Origin: Setaria digitata
Taxonomy: Eukaryota; Nematoda; Chromadorea; Rhabditida; Setariidae
Direction of reading: 5' to 3'
Assembly (NCBI GenBank): GCA_003640385.1
Contig: RCAB01000125.1
Location: 1 to 64,000 of the forward strand
Length of the DNA stretch: 64,000 nucleotides
Part shown: piece after piece, positions 1-12,800 of the stretch
Numbering within the stretch: the first letter of the stretch is position 1
Layout: each line of letters starts with the position of its first letter
Notes under the pieces: generated by a model
What the model saw: only the letters and a program-made list of their open reading frames with translations
What the model was told of the DNA's origin: nothing
Databases searched by the model: none
Translations under genes and position numbers: made by a program

Positions 1-3000
1 AACAGGAATGATAAAGAATGCAATCTTTTTTAAAAATATTTTGAAATAAATGAAATAGTGTAACAACGTATTCCCAGAAATTGTAGAAAATTAGTTACAA
101 TAATAAGCAAACGTATCATTTGTCTTTGTACATTTTAGAAAATGAATTTATTAAAAGAATTTTAGAAAAATAAGAGTGCACAATGGTAATGAGTAGTAAT
201 TAATAACAGGTGGTTTATATTATTGCTACAGTCAGCATTTATTAATTAATGATAAATACATGTGCTTTTACTGACATTTATAAGTTTTTATTCAATTTAT
301 ATGCATAAAAGTTTCAAAAAAAAAAAAANGATTTTAACGGTAAAATTTGCTAATATTCAGCTTGATAATTGGCACATTAAAATATACATGGATAAATGAT
401 GCTAATAGATACTAATTTTCGCATGATGACTAAGTCTTAGACAAATCAGAACATTTCAGTTCTCTCAAATTTCCATTTTTTTTAAATTTCAACTTAAAAC
501 TATTTTGTTGTGAAAATTTCACCAGCATTGAACTGTTTGAACGAAATACACTCAAGTCGCATCGAATCGTGCCCACTTTACAAAATCGAGAAATTTCAGA
601 ACATTTCAGTTCTCTCTTCGTTTAATGTCCTTACCACTTTTATTTACGTGTATATATTCTTATAATAATAACAATAGCAAAAATAAATTTCCTTTTTCTT
701 TTTTGTGTTTTCAAATTTCTAGAAATTTCGCTGTCTCTTTTCAATTTTAAAATGTATGCATTAATTCCTAATTATCATTATTATTGCTGGCAAATTATGG
801 GTACGTTATTATTGTTAATTTAAGTTTAAGTGCAGATTTGAAATTTGCGTTATTTCACTTTTTTACAGAAGAAAAAGTGTTAGTATTTCTGATTTTGAGG
901 AAAGTTGACAACTGTACTGTATTTGTTGTCCTTTGCATACTAATTAGTTTTAATTGTAAGTTGCCGAAATATAGTGAGATTGACCTTATATCACAAGATC
1001 GTTCAGAATATAATTCAGGTGATTTTCAAAGAAGCCAAATAAGATTGCATTGTACAGAGACGCTCATCTTTGAAAATTATCACTGAACAAAGAAATTAGA
1101 AATTAGAAATTATCCTGTTTCCTTTTGTCTTAATAATTTGACTTTGAATATTCTTCCTAATTTCAACACGGATATGCAGAATAACTCGAAATACTAACTA
1201 CAGATTGTTTTCATTAAAATGAAGCTAAATAGCAATAATCAAATGTAGTGATGTAAGTGATAAATTACTATCAGCAATTATCAACGATACTAATTGTAAG
1301 CTACTTTCTTTAATATTGCTGGAGCGATTTCCAGCAAACTAATTAATTAGCATAAAGTTGTAAGTTTGTCAGTTAAAATATTCAAAATTTTTAAGATTCC
1401 CCTTTCACATGGCAAACATTTTGATTTTCACAACCCATTTTTTTTTTTTTTTTTTTTTGTGCACTAAAAAAGCGTTTGATTTGGTCACGTACGTTAAGTG
1501 TTGACATTATCGTGACCTTACGTCAGATGCGATTTTCACTGCTCATCAGATTTTTTCTTCTCACAACAAAAAAGAAGAGAAGGAGAAGAAGAAAGAAAGC
1601 ATTACTGAATCTGTTGGTAAAAATCCCTGAATAACAACTAGCTACCACCAGTTGAAAACTTCATTAACTGATAACATTTACCTTCTCACAACGATGCTTT
1701 CTGATTATCAGTTGATCATCTCGAACTCTTGTATTATCAGCTAAACATTTCGAATTCTTATATATTTGCACTAACTTATCTTGCTAATAATTTTAAACAA
1801 AATGAAAAATAAAAAGGCACAATAAATGAATATAATATTTTCGGTGTGGAAATGAAAAAGCCACCTGTAGAAAACTTGTTTGCTAGAGATTCACCTTACA
1901 GGAGTATCAAAAAATGCTACCTGTTCGCTTCTTCTCAACCTGAAATTCATCATTTTATTTTAACACAATCAATGCTTGCTTCTTCTTTGTTTCGAATTAC
2001 CTCGTCATTTCATCGTTTAATTTTCTCCTTTCTTACATATTTTCTCATTATTCACTCTTCCAAATTCATTTCTTTCTTTCTTTTTTTTTTCCACAAAACT
2101 TATGAATCAGTTCTATTTTAATCACCATCATCATCTCTTCTTTTTTTTATTCTTTCCAACAAACCATTTTCCTTTTACAACAAAATCTAAGAAATTTTTG
2201 TTATAGCAAAATTTACAATACAGTTTCTTTTTTTTCCTATCCTAACATTTTACTTTACAAAAGCAATAAATTAGCCTAGTCCATCCATTGTGCGCTTCTG
2301 TTTAAATAAAATTCATTTACCTTAATGAAAGAATTTACTTATTTATCGAAACCTTTATTTACCTGTGATATTAATTCGGCTATTCACGCATATCGTCTAT
2401 CTACCCTTGTTTCCAGTTCTGAAATTAACTTTAAGTTGTTTGATTAGAAAAATGTTCATCTGCGAAATGCCAAGCTTTTAACAGAGTTAAATCTTCAACC
2501 TCTCACCTTTAAATCCCAAAACTCTATCTTGATACTTTTTGTAGATTTTGCATTTCTGCACTCATTTTTCAAATTTTTTATATCTGTAAAGTCTAATTAA
2601 TGAAATTGCTGCTTAATGAGAAACCATTAATTAGACTATTAGGTTCCCGATATGATAGAGAAGTTGAATGATGTGTAATTTACAACAAGTTCAGTAGCTC
2701 GCGTAGAGTTTGCTCTTTTTTTTCATAACTAGCACTTAAGTATGATTTTGAAATACCTACAACGAATATGTTTGAGTATTTTCGTGGAAAGAAGGTTAAG
2801 TTTCAAGATTTAATTCAGGCGAAAGCTGAACAGAACCGTCAAAATTGATTTCTGAAAGATACTTCTTGTAATAATCTTTACGTTTTTTCTTTTCAGGATT
2901 TACACCATGTTCGGTCATCCGAAGCAGTATCCTTTCCGGAAATGATACAGTTGAGATATCACAAAAATGGTCCAGGGAAGCTCAACAAAACTGGATCATA

Positions 3001-6000
3001 GGCTGTTTCATTTGAATAACTTTTTTCTAGACTGCTAGTTATAAAGTTAATCAAGTGGAAGAAAATGCGACTAAATCTGGGTCAATGGATATATTAATAA
3101 AAATACACTAAATTTAAAAATCACTCGACATTAAGATGAGACTTTTAGTAGCAACAAAATGATCAGTAGCTTTTTAATTTGAATCTCGAGTGACCTTCTC
3201 GAGAAAAGCATTAAGGACAATGAATATTAAAGATCATGAAATGTCAGTAATCATCACAGGTACGACCGATTATTTCATCCTGAGCATAATCCCTTCTTGT
3301 TAATAGAAACGATCTGATAGCTATCACTAGCTATCAGCAATTATCACCGTACCAAGTTGCTTTTTTTTGTTTTCAGTTGTGATCGGTTTGTAAAACTACT
3401 CAATAACTTGTCGATTTCGATTAATTCTTGCCACTCATCACTGTCTTTCACCTAATCAAACTTAATTTCGATCCTGTGTTCAATCCTCCCCTATCATACA
3501 CACAATCAAATATCACACTTCATACATTATTGTAATGTTTAGAAATTATTAGGATAATGCCGATGGGAAATAACTGTTTCATATCGTTACTATCTGGTAG
3601 GAAAATTCGCGCATGATGCTGAGGTTGGTGGCACGACGGGTCGGTGGCTTCTTGGTGACAGGTGTTTGTGTACGGTCTAGTAACGAGTACCATAAATATT
3701 GGTCTTAACTTTTAGATTTCTGCTACTAGTTAAGTCTCCGACACACTTGGTGCAGGTATTTAAGCAGCAGGTTTCGGTTATTTCTTCTTAATTTTGAGTC
3801 ATAATTTATTTAATTTCACTTACGACATAAATTTGAAATGTAGTCGTATCACCACCACTTATCGATATATGCAGCATCTTAATGTTGTCATTTTGCCTTT
3901 ATTTTTGGTTTATTAAAATTCGATTTCCTTTTTGATTTGCAAATTTTGTGTCCCGCTTAAGATTCTTATTTCCCATTTCTTCCAGCTGATAAATTTTTTG
4001 TGCTAAAGTACTTTCGAATTAAAAAGATAGAATTAGTTGAAATAACACTGCTGACTTCTGATTTACGATTTCTTGTTTTCCTTTTTTTTTTTTCGAAACT
4101 TTTCCTTAAAGAGCAGGAACAGAAGTTTTGGAAATGACTTTTTAAAAAAAAGTGTTTGAGCTGATGAAAGACAGGTTCCAAACGATTCAGTCTTGTCTTA
4201 GTCATCTTTTGATAACAAATAATGTGTAATAATAATAGTATGAGTTATGATGATTTTATTCGGGTTTAATTATTCGTGTCCAATAAGATGTGTCAGTTTT
4301 CATAAAATGTTAGTAAAAAATACTTAGCAGCTAGTTCAATTAGTTTACCCTATTCCTTGCTAAGGAGCCTCATAATATTATCTATTCAGTAAGTTAATTA
4401 CCTTCTTCGTAGAAGTTTTTTTTAAAACGTTGAGATACTATTTTATCAGATTCCTCAGATAATTTAGTTTCAAATGATTATGATGAGGACTTTCTTATAA
4501 AGTATCACAAAATGAAAGAAAGAGTCCTCATTAATTTGTACAGTTTTTGTAATTCTCCTCCCATCCATACCGATTGAAGGTGAAATCGTGAGACCATTTT
4601 TTCTCATTCTCCTCATTGTTTTATCCTTGATTCATTTCTCGTCGTCATGTTTGCTTAAGTTATTTCACCTTACTCTCAACAACTTTTTACTTTTTTTCTT
4701 TCGTTTTTTTTTTTTTTTGTAAAGCTATAATGAAAGAAAATTTTAAAGTGGAATTAATGAACTTTTTCCGTTACTTTTCAGTTAGCGGTTGGTTCTTCGC
4801 TTCAAACAAAAAGTGGGAAGTAGCGCAGCAGTAGCGGTATATTTGTGTATGTCTACTCATGTGTATTTACATGTGTGAGTAATATTTCTGGATTTGTGTT
4901 GCTTTCTAGTTGCTGAAAAGTGGAAAAGCAAAGAAAGAACGCATTCATCCTTCTTTTTTTTTCTTTTAATTGACGAAAAAATTCAGTTGAAGCAGGAAAT
5001 AAGCAAGATGTATAATCGACATATTCCGGGAACAATAATTCAAGATCAACAGTGACAATACTTATTGTTGCTCTAACTGTATCTATTCCAACTACTGGTG
5101 CTCCTTTTTCCTATTTTTTTAATGCTAAACTGCTGCTGTTGTTTCTATCGTCCTTTGCTAAGTAAAGTTTCAAATATTTGGCTTGCTGACATATTTCACT
5201 TTCCTCACTTCAATCATTCTGCGCCGATCACATGCACCAACCATCAAACATGTTACCATCAACATTGAAAAGGTGTTAAATGTTTCTATTGCATTTTTAT
5301 TTCCTTTATAAGTTATCCTTTAGCAAAAAGTTGCATTGAATTTAAAGCACTAATTGATACCGATCATTTTCACTTTAGTTTCTGTTTCTCACTGTTTGGT
5401 TTTGTTTGAATTGTTTAAATAACATTCAAATGATCAAGTCATTTCAGTAATTCAGAGGTTTCCAAAAGTTAAAGTTTTCTTCAGTTGGATAAAATTCCAT
5501 GCCATGTAAATGCAGCATGTCAGTGTATTGCAATACTGAAAATAGTTAATCAGTTACTGACAAATATTATTATTAATTGTAGTGTATTTCGTAATGAACT
5601 GTAAATAAGTTTAAAAATAAGTGTAAGATTGGAGTAATCGAGGTGTGAAATAACAGCAATATTTTTAATGAAACAAATGTAAGCATCTTAGTGAAGTAAA
5701 TTAGAAAAGTATTTTGGAAAAATTGCAAATAAACTGTTCCAGCTGAAGTTCCCTGAAGTTGAAGTTGAAATTGAGGTTGATTTGAAATATGAAATTGAAG
5801 GAGTTGAAGTTTCAGTTAAAGAGGTGACAGAAAGAAAAAGAATTATAATGGATTACTTGTAAGATGAAAAAGAGTAAAAATTTGATATTGCCTCAAATTA
5901 AAAGAATAATGGACTAGAAACATTTTACAAATATTTGAAGTTTACAAGTATTTTTCATGCTTATACATTTTTGCAAGATATCAATTGTTCTCTTATTTTT

Positions 6001-6759
6001 TCTTTTTGTTTTGTTTTTTTTTCTTGTTGACTGCGATTCATGAAGTTACTTTTTGTTCGAGTGGGAATCCCGTGAATCTAAAAGTAATGTTACTGTATTC
6101 TCAAAATGATCCAGAGCTTTGTTATGAGCAGATTTAATTTCGGAAGATGGACAATAATTAAAATTTTTGAATGGTAATAATAATGACAGGATGGAAGGTT
6201 TTCCTTTACTTTATGGTTGAGAGTGGATTAAGCTCTAGACTGTTATCTGATTCGGGAGTAGAAATCACAGATATGCTTCGAAATCCAATTTGCCCATTGA
6301 TATGGTAAAACATTTTTCGCATAGTATTAAATTGCTAAACTATCCCAAGTCTTTAAAACATCAATAATAATTTTCGAGATATTTTCTTAAACTTCTTTTT
6401 GTAATTTAAAATTCTGTTTAATACTGCTTGTTATTTTTGATTACAGAACACTTTTTTCATGAATATAGAAGAAACATAGTAAGAAAAAACAGGTGCACAA
6501 ATGAGATTGGATCGTAAGGTGCTCCATTTCGTTTTGAGAAGATGTATGTTAACAAAATTTGTGAAATTGGCAGATCTAAAATCTGTAATGGAAATTAGAA
6601 GGAGTGATTATTTAAAAATATAGTTTGATTTTATGGACAGTTTAGGAGTTAGGGGTGAGTTTCAATATGTGCAAAATTTATTTTACGGAAGGGATTGTAT
6701 ATTTTACTTTATTCGTTTTTAAAATACCTTGCAGCGAAACTAAATTCCGCTATCTTCAT

Positions 6760-6790
6760 TAATAACAGATAAAGTTTTTATCTGTTATTA
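6760..6790. repeat. Perfect 14-bp hairpin
   Basis: The arms are 6760-6773 (TAATAACAGATAAA) and 6777-6790, exact reverse complements separated by a 3-nt loop. An ATT-rich simple repeat follows. A partial copy of the arm (TAATAACAGATTA) recurs near 6820. No gene is adjacent. Confidence 0.7.
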
Positions 6791-9017
6791 TATTATTATT
6801 ATTATATTATTATAAGATTAATAACAGATTAATAACGGTACTCCGTTCGTATGAAGCCATTTTTAATTCCTCTAAATGAATCAGCGTTTGAAATTTATTA
6901 TTAATATCAATGTGTTACAGTTGACATCAATATTTGGTAGTAGCATATGGAAAGCTGAATTATAGTGCCAGTTTTCTTATTACTACAAGTAAAAGTGTTT
7001 TATAGGAAGAGCAAAATGCAATTAATTAACGGTGAGTGGTGAAGCTGAATGGGTTAGGAAAAAAAAGTTTAGAAACTTGTTTATTTAATATGTCGCTTGC
7101 TTGCATGAGCAAAACTATTCATCTACATATTTACTATTTTGTCTGACATTTCAAATATTTTTAATTTTATGAAATGATAAGCTCTTTATCACCATAGAAA
7201 CTAACATTGAAAACCTGATTAGCTACGAAGTTTCACACCACATATTAATATGGCCATATTTTAGACTTATTTATTGATAGGATATCTTATCAAATTGGAA
7301 CGTAGATGATGAGCATGTATTCTTGCTTGTATATTTTATAAATCGACAAATAGGCTGTTCCACTTTTGTTTCGTTTATTTTTTATTATTTATTATATTAT
7401 AGACGAATATTTATTCTCTCTTTTATTGCTTCATTTTATAAGTGAAATGCATATCTTGCATCTTGCATCTTTTTCTTTTTTTTTTCGTTGAATTCGAAAA
7501 TGTTTTATGACAGTTTTGAAATTATGCTTTGTATTGATGAAAATATTTTAGAACTATTATTGATATGACAAATAAAATAGATCTGTTCAGGTCTAGGCTT
7601 CAGGTTTGCTCTAGAAGAAGTTGAAAAGAATATAGCCCTTTCAAGCGAAGTTTAAGCTTCACAGTTAGATTTTTGTTTGTCTTTTTCTTTAAATCTAAGT
7701 TATACCTGTGTTTATTGCAACATCATTGCTCATCTCCAAAAGCATTTTGAAAAGTTAGATGAGAGATACCTGCTAAACTAAAAGGTAAAATAGAATTTCT
7801 TTTTTCGCTATCGATTTGCTTTTCAGAAAAAATTTATTGCAAGAGAAATTTTAATCCTTACTTTCCGATTTTATAACATTCCTTTTGCTCTTTCATCCCG
7901 TTATTGCGTTCTGTTTTAATGTTATGTTAGGATTTAAAACACTTTTTTTTGAAATGATTTTTCACTGCTGATCTTAAAATGTAGTCTTTTCAGTGAAAAT
8001 ACGGTAATATACCATTCTTTCAGCAGTATTTATTTCCGGTTTTTAGGATACGGAAATCCTCTTATCTTGTACGGAACGTCAAGGAAGTGAAGTTATGAGT
8101 GAAGAAATATATAATTTATTGGGTTGTTTGATAATCAATCCTATAATTTTGCTGTTAAAAGAAGGGTGAAGTAGGTAAACAGGTAGTCAGATTATGAGGT
8201 GATAATAAGTGATAGCTGATTCTGAAAGACTGAACAAAATAAGCATTATTCTAAATTCAGAATTGCTCCCCTGATGTGATAGACGATTTCTACTTTTAAT
8301 ATTTCTAATTAATATGTAAACGGATATTTATGAAAAATTCAAAAGTAGTGCTAAGCTTATCTCTTTGATTTTCCTTTTTTTCGTATGTTCAAATAATGAA
8401 CGGAGCAGTTTCATGGAAGTAAGAAAAAAAAAAAAACGATTTTTTTACCGAATAAAGAAGTTGATCATTGAATGAACTTTTTATGTCTTACTAAAGAAAA
8501 TATAAGAGGAAGAAGAAAGGAAATAATCTAGTTGAGATCATTGCAAGAACACAAGCTAATTATCATTTATCCTGGTAAGTGCAAAGAAAAAAAAAAAAAA
8601 AAAAAGGGATGAACTGAAACAACTCGAGAAAAATTGCAATTGTAAATTAGCTGAAAGCCGTTAAAGCTAATATTTTCATTAATTATCCTCTTTTATACAT
8701 TCTGTGTCACAGTCTTTATCAATTAAATTCAAAATATATACGCTTCTTTATCAAATCAGTCCTGAGATAATTACAGTGATGCTTTTTCTCCTAAGCAAAA
8801 CTATTCATTCAACCTACTCAATTTCTGATTAGTTATTACTCTAAGTTTTTGTAGGCCATTAAAACAAAAAGCACTGACAGAAGTGGGAAATACTTATGCG
8901 GGGAATAGAATTAAATTCGATTTACATTCAGCAAAATTTATCCAATCATTCCATCAATATTGATTTCTGATAAGTTTCTATCTACTTTATATATTCCTGA
9001 TAAGATTCTATTTACAT

Positions 9018-9024
9018 TTCTTCA

Positions 9025-9062
<38 letters not shown>

Positions 9063-9078
9063 CATATATATATTTATA
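9018..9078. repeat. (TC)n(TA)n microsatellite
   Basis: A run of TC dinucleotides passes directly into TA dinucleotides, about 800 nt upstream of the convertase start codon. It is a compound simple repeat with no coding potential. Confidence 0.9.
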
Positions 9079-9839
9079 GAGTGAAGGAGAAAAACAAGAA
9101 AGATCGGCGAAATTGTGAAGAGTGAGTGGCCTATTTCAGTATCGAAATTGATTGAGATGAAGGTGAATGCTTGAAATTGGAGAGAATCTTCATGAGATAG
9201 GGATTAGTAATACCATAACTTTTCATTTATCATCTGATCATTTGAATAATTTTTTTCCTAATTTTAATTACTCACTTTTTCAACTCTTTGTTTGTGCTTC
9301 TTTTGAGACAAGCAAATGAATTTTGCTTATTGCAAATACAAGAGAGAATTGTTCTGTTATTTCTGACTTAATAGCTTGTAAGTTTAAAAAAGAGAGAACA
9401 ATGTTTTTTTTTTTTTTTTTCCTCTCTTAAAAAAAAAAAGTGTTGCGATTAGTTTGACGTAACACTTCTTTTTCGTTTTTTATTTTCTTTCTTCACTATA
9501 TAAATGACGCTGGTATTTTGATTTTACAGCGGTACTGATTGTTAAGGTAATTAAAGAGTGAAGAGCAAAAGTCTTGAGTGATAACTACTATTACTCATAT
9601 AATTATCATATTTAATAAAATGGATTAAATAAGAGAGCATAAGCATTTTTCATTAGTAAAACTAAGCAGTGGAGATTTATTCGAACAGCTCCACACAATT
9701 TTTATGAAATTTACTTATTGAGTAAAGTCTTTGCTATACGTGTTAAGATGTTACAGGTCTACTTCGTGTTTGTTCAGTAATATTTTAGTGCTCTCGAAAT
9801 TATCCGAAACAACCGTAAAATCATTGATGCTGTTTCAGG

Positions 9840-12800
9840 ATGTGTTGGCACTTGACGAGTATATTTCTCTTGCTTGGTTTTTTGCAAAGGATTCTGGCCA
9901 TTGAGCATGATTCAATATGTATAGATGATGATGTCTGTCCGGAGCCAAGTCATACAGTTATGAGACTTCGCGAGAGGGATGATAAAAAGGCTCAATTAAT
10001 TGCCAAACAGCATGGTTTGGAGGTTAAAGTAAGCTATTGCTTAAATGAAATTACCTATTCTAGCTGGCCTTAGTATTTAATTTCAAATTTGATTTTGGAT
10101 TTCTCAGGCTTTGATCCTATACTTTTTTACCGACTTAGAGTCTGCTCGTTTTCTTTTCTTGGATATTAGTCTCCAGTTTTGACGGAACAGAACTTATTTG
10201 CTATGAGTCTCAAAACTTAGTCTGAATGGAAGTTGCTGTCGATGCGAGGTCGATGGCATCATTGTTGGCAGAAGATTCTCCTGCAGTGGTGGAAAGTAAA
10301 CTTTTGCAATCGCAAAGTGTGAAATTTTTTTTAATCGATTTTCAGGGTAAGCCGTTTCTTGACGGTACTTACTATTTCGTTAGTCATTTATCAAAGGAAC
10401 ACTCAAGGAGGCATAAACGTGAAATAATTTCAAGACTGCAAGAGCATCCTGATGTTTTGTTAATTGAAGAACAAAGACCAAGGTATGTTGTAGGCTTTTA
10501 AATGTTTAATTTGGAGGAAACCTGAATTTTGTGCATTGTTTGCTATGACAAGGAATTTCTGTCTAATAGGGCTTTATTTCTAAGTTTCTAGGGTAAGGCG
10601 AAAACGTGATTTTGTGTATCCAGACACCATATATGCCGATGATTCTGAGGAGTCTGCGAAAGTTACGAGGCGTGCTGGAACAGTAGCTAATTCGGAACAA
10701 CGAATTCATTTTACGCAACGTGATATACCAGTTTTGCCATTTCCGGATCCTTTGTATAAGGAGCAGTGGTATTTTGTATGTTTTTTTTTCCTGTCATTAT
10801 ATGAACCTTTTCTTTCAGATAAAAAGGAGCAAAATACTAGTTTATTCAAAATCTGTTGAACGCATCGATGCTTTCCTAGTCTTCAATCTTAAACTGTTTC
10901 GATTGTTGAAGCAGTCTTTCTTTTTTCCTACTTTTCTTCGTACCGTACCGATCAGCACTATTCAAACATTTTTGAAAAATAATAAGATTCCTTATTTTTA
11001 AAATTCATATTCTTTCTTAATTACTGTACATTGCCGGCTGGATTTAGTGTTTTCGGGAAGCTTTGACAGTGCCTAAACTAGGATTATAAATACTATTTGA
11101 GATAATACCCCCCCCCCCCAAAAAAAAAAAAAAGACTGTTTAGAAAAATTTCCATGGCAGTTTTTGAAGCTTTCGGTCAAAACTTTAGAAGTTACTCGAA
11201 AAGAAGTAATGTTTTTACAGAATAATGGTGCACAAGGGGGTTTTGACATGAATGTGCAAGCTGCATGGTTATTAGGTTATGCTGGTCGTAATGTATCTGT
11301 TTCAATATTGGATGATGGGATCCAACGAGATCATCCAGATTTAGCGGCCAATTATGATCCATTGGCAAGTACAGATATTAACGGTCATGATGATGATCCA
11401 ACACCGCAAGATGATGGTGATAATAAGTAAGTAAAATTGTTTTCAGGAATTAAATGTCGGGATAAATGTGGCAAGATGGTAAAAGAAGTAGCAGAAAAAC
11501 CCACTAGATAAATAGGTCCAGTATGAGATAAAATTGAAGTGAGGCACATAAGTATCAAATAAATCATTGGATAAGATCTAGATTTGTGAAATTCCAGAAG
11601 TCTTTGCGAACATTATTCAGTCGTTTTCCAAACAGCTGACATATTACTCTTATTCTCAATTAATTCAAATAGTGAAGTGCTGAGATTTCGACAACCTAAA
11701 TAATAAGTAATGAAGCAAATCAAGAATATGTGTTATTCTTATCCAGTCTTAACATGTTTGCTTTTGACAGTTTTTATCCTAGCTTAAAAAACTTATGTCA
11801 TCATCCAGAATATTTTATTTAGTTTGCATTTGTCTGGTCATTGGTAAGTCGGATTATTTAGTCTTAACATAGTTATACTTGCTTCATCAAAGGAGATATC
11901 TAACGGATAAAATTTAAAAAACTTCAAGTTTGAGTTTAATGTAATTACTGGCAGTTAAAGAGATAGCGATCAACAGTTATAATTATTATGTTTGATTTCA
12001 TTGGATTAGCTTGCCTAATAACAATGATTTTATTAATTCAGGCATGGTACACGATGTGCGGGTGAAGTTGCATCAGTTGCTGGGAATGTATACTGTGGTG
12101 TTGGTGTCGCATTTCATGCAAAAATCGGAGGTGTGCGAATGTTGGATGGCCCTGTGAGTGATAGGTAAGTAGCTGATAAGACTAATGATTTAGTCGGGAT
12201 CGAAATCAAGAAATTCTGCATTGTTAAATATTTACCATTAGTAATTCAGTTTCAGTTTAGTTGCGATTGTTTGAGTTATTTCCAAATTGCTGAACAAAGC
12301 ATACTCCAATAAGTAAAATATGAGCAAAAAATTTGTTTTTTAAAAATGATACAAGACTTATTCAAATAGGTTGGTTAAGAACAAAATTTGCTTTGGTGGA
12401 TGCCAAAAATTTTTTTGCCTTAGTAATTAAGCAGGAAACGGAGGTTTAATAATTAATTTTTAATTCTTACAGAGAACAGTTTCGAAGAATTCAAGATATA
12501 TGTAATTTTAATTGCATATTTTATAAATCTGTCACCTTCAGAAGTGTATTGCATTATACTTTAGTGTTGAAGCAGCTAGTCTTTCTCTTAATCGTCATCA
12601 CATTGATATTTATTCGGCGAGCTGGGGTCCCGAAGATGACGGAAGAACGTTTGATGGTCCTGGACCGTTAGCTCGAGAGGCGTTTTATCATGGTACAAAA
12701 CTAGGACGTGATGGTAAAGGAAGCATTTTTGTTTGGGCCAGTGGTAATGGTGGTTCAAGGTAAGAGCCCTTAGATTGATGGCAAAGAAATTTGGTATTAG

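Larger units (their letters stand above)
1..9838. other. Long gene-poor region upstream of the convertase gene
   Basis: No reading frame here has coding character. The short open frames are A/T-rich and low in complexity. I see homopolymer runs (T-run near 1439-1458, A-run near 8587-8605, T-run near 9403-9420), a TC/TA microsatellite and one small perfect hairpin. A single N interrupts a poly-A run at 329. The region presumably holds the promoter of the gene starting at 9840, but I cannot point to a specific element. Confidence 0.6.

Noticed and set aside
3613..3661. Possible upstream coding exon (MMLRLVARR... ending at a GTGTTT donor)
   Set aside because: Joining it to the convertase exon at 9839 gives an early stop, and the convertase has its own signal peptide.
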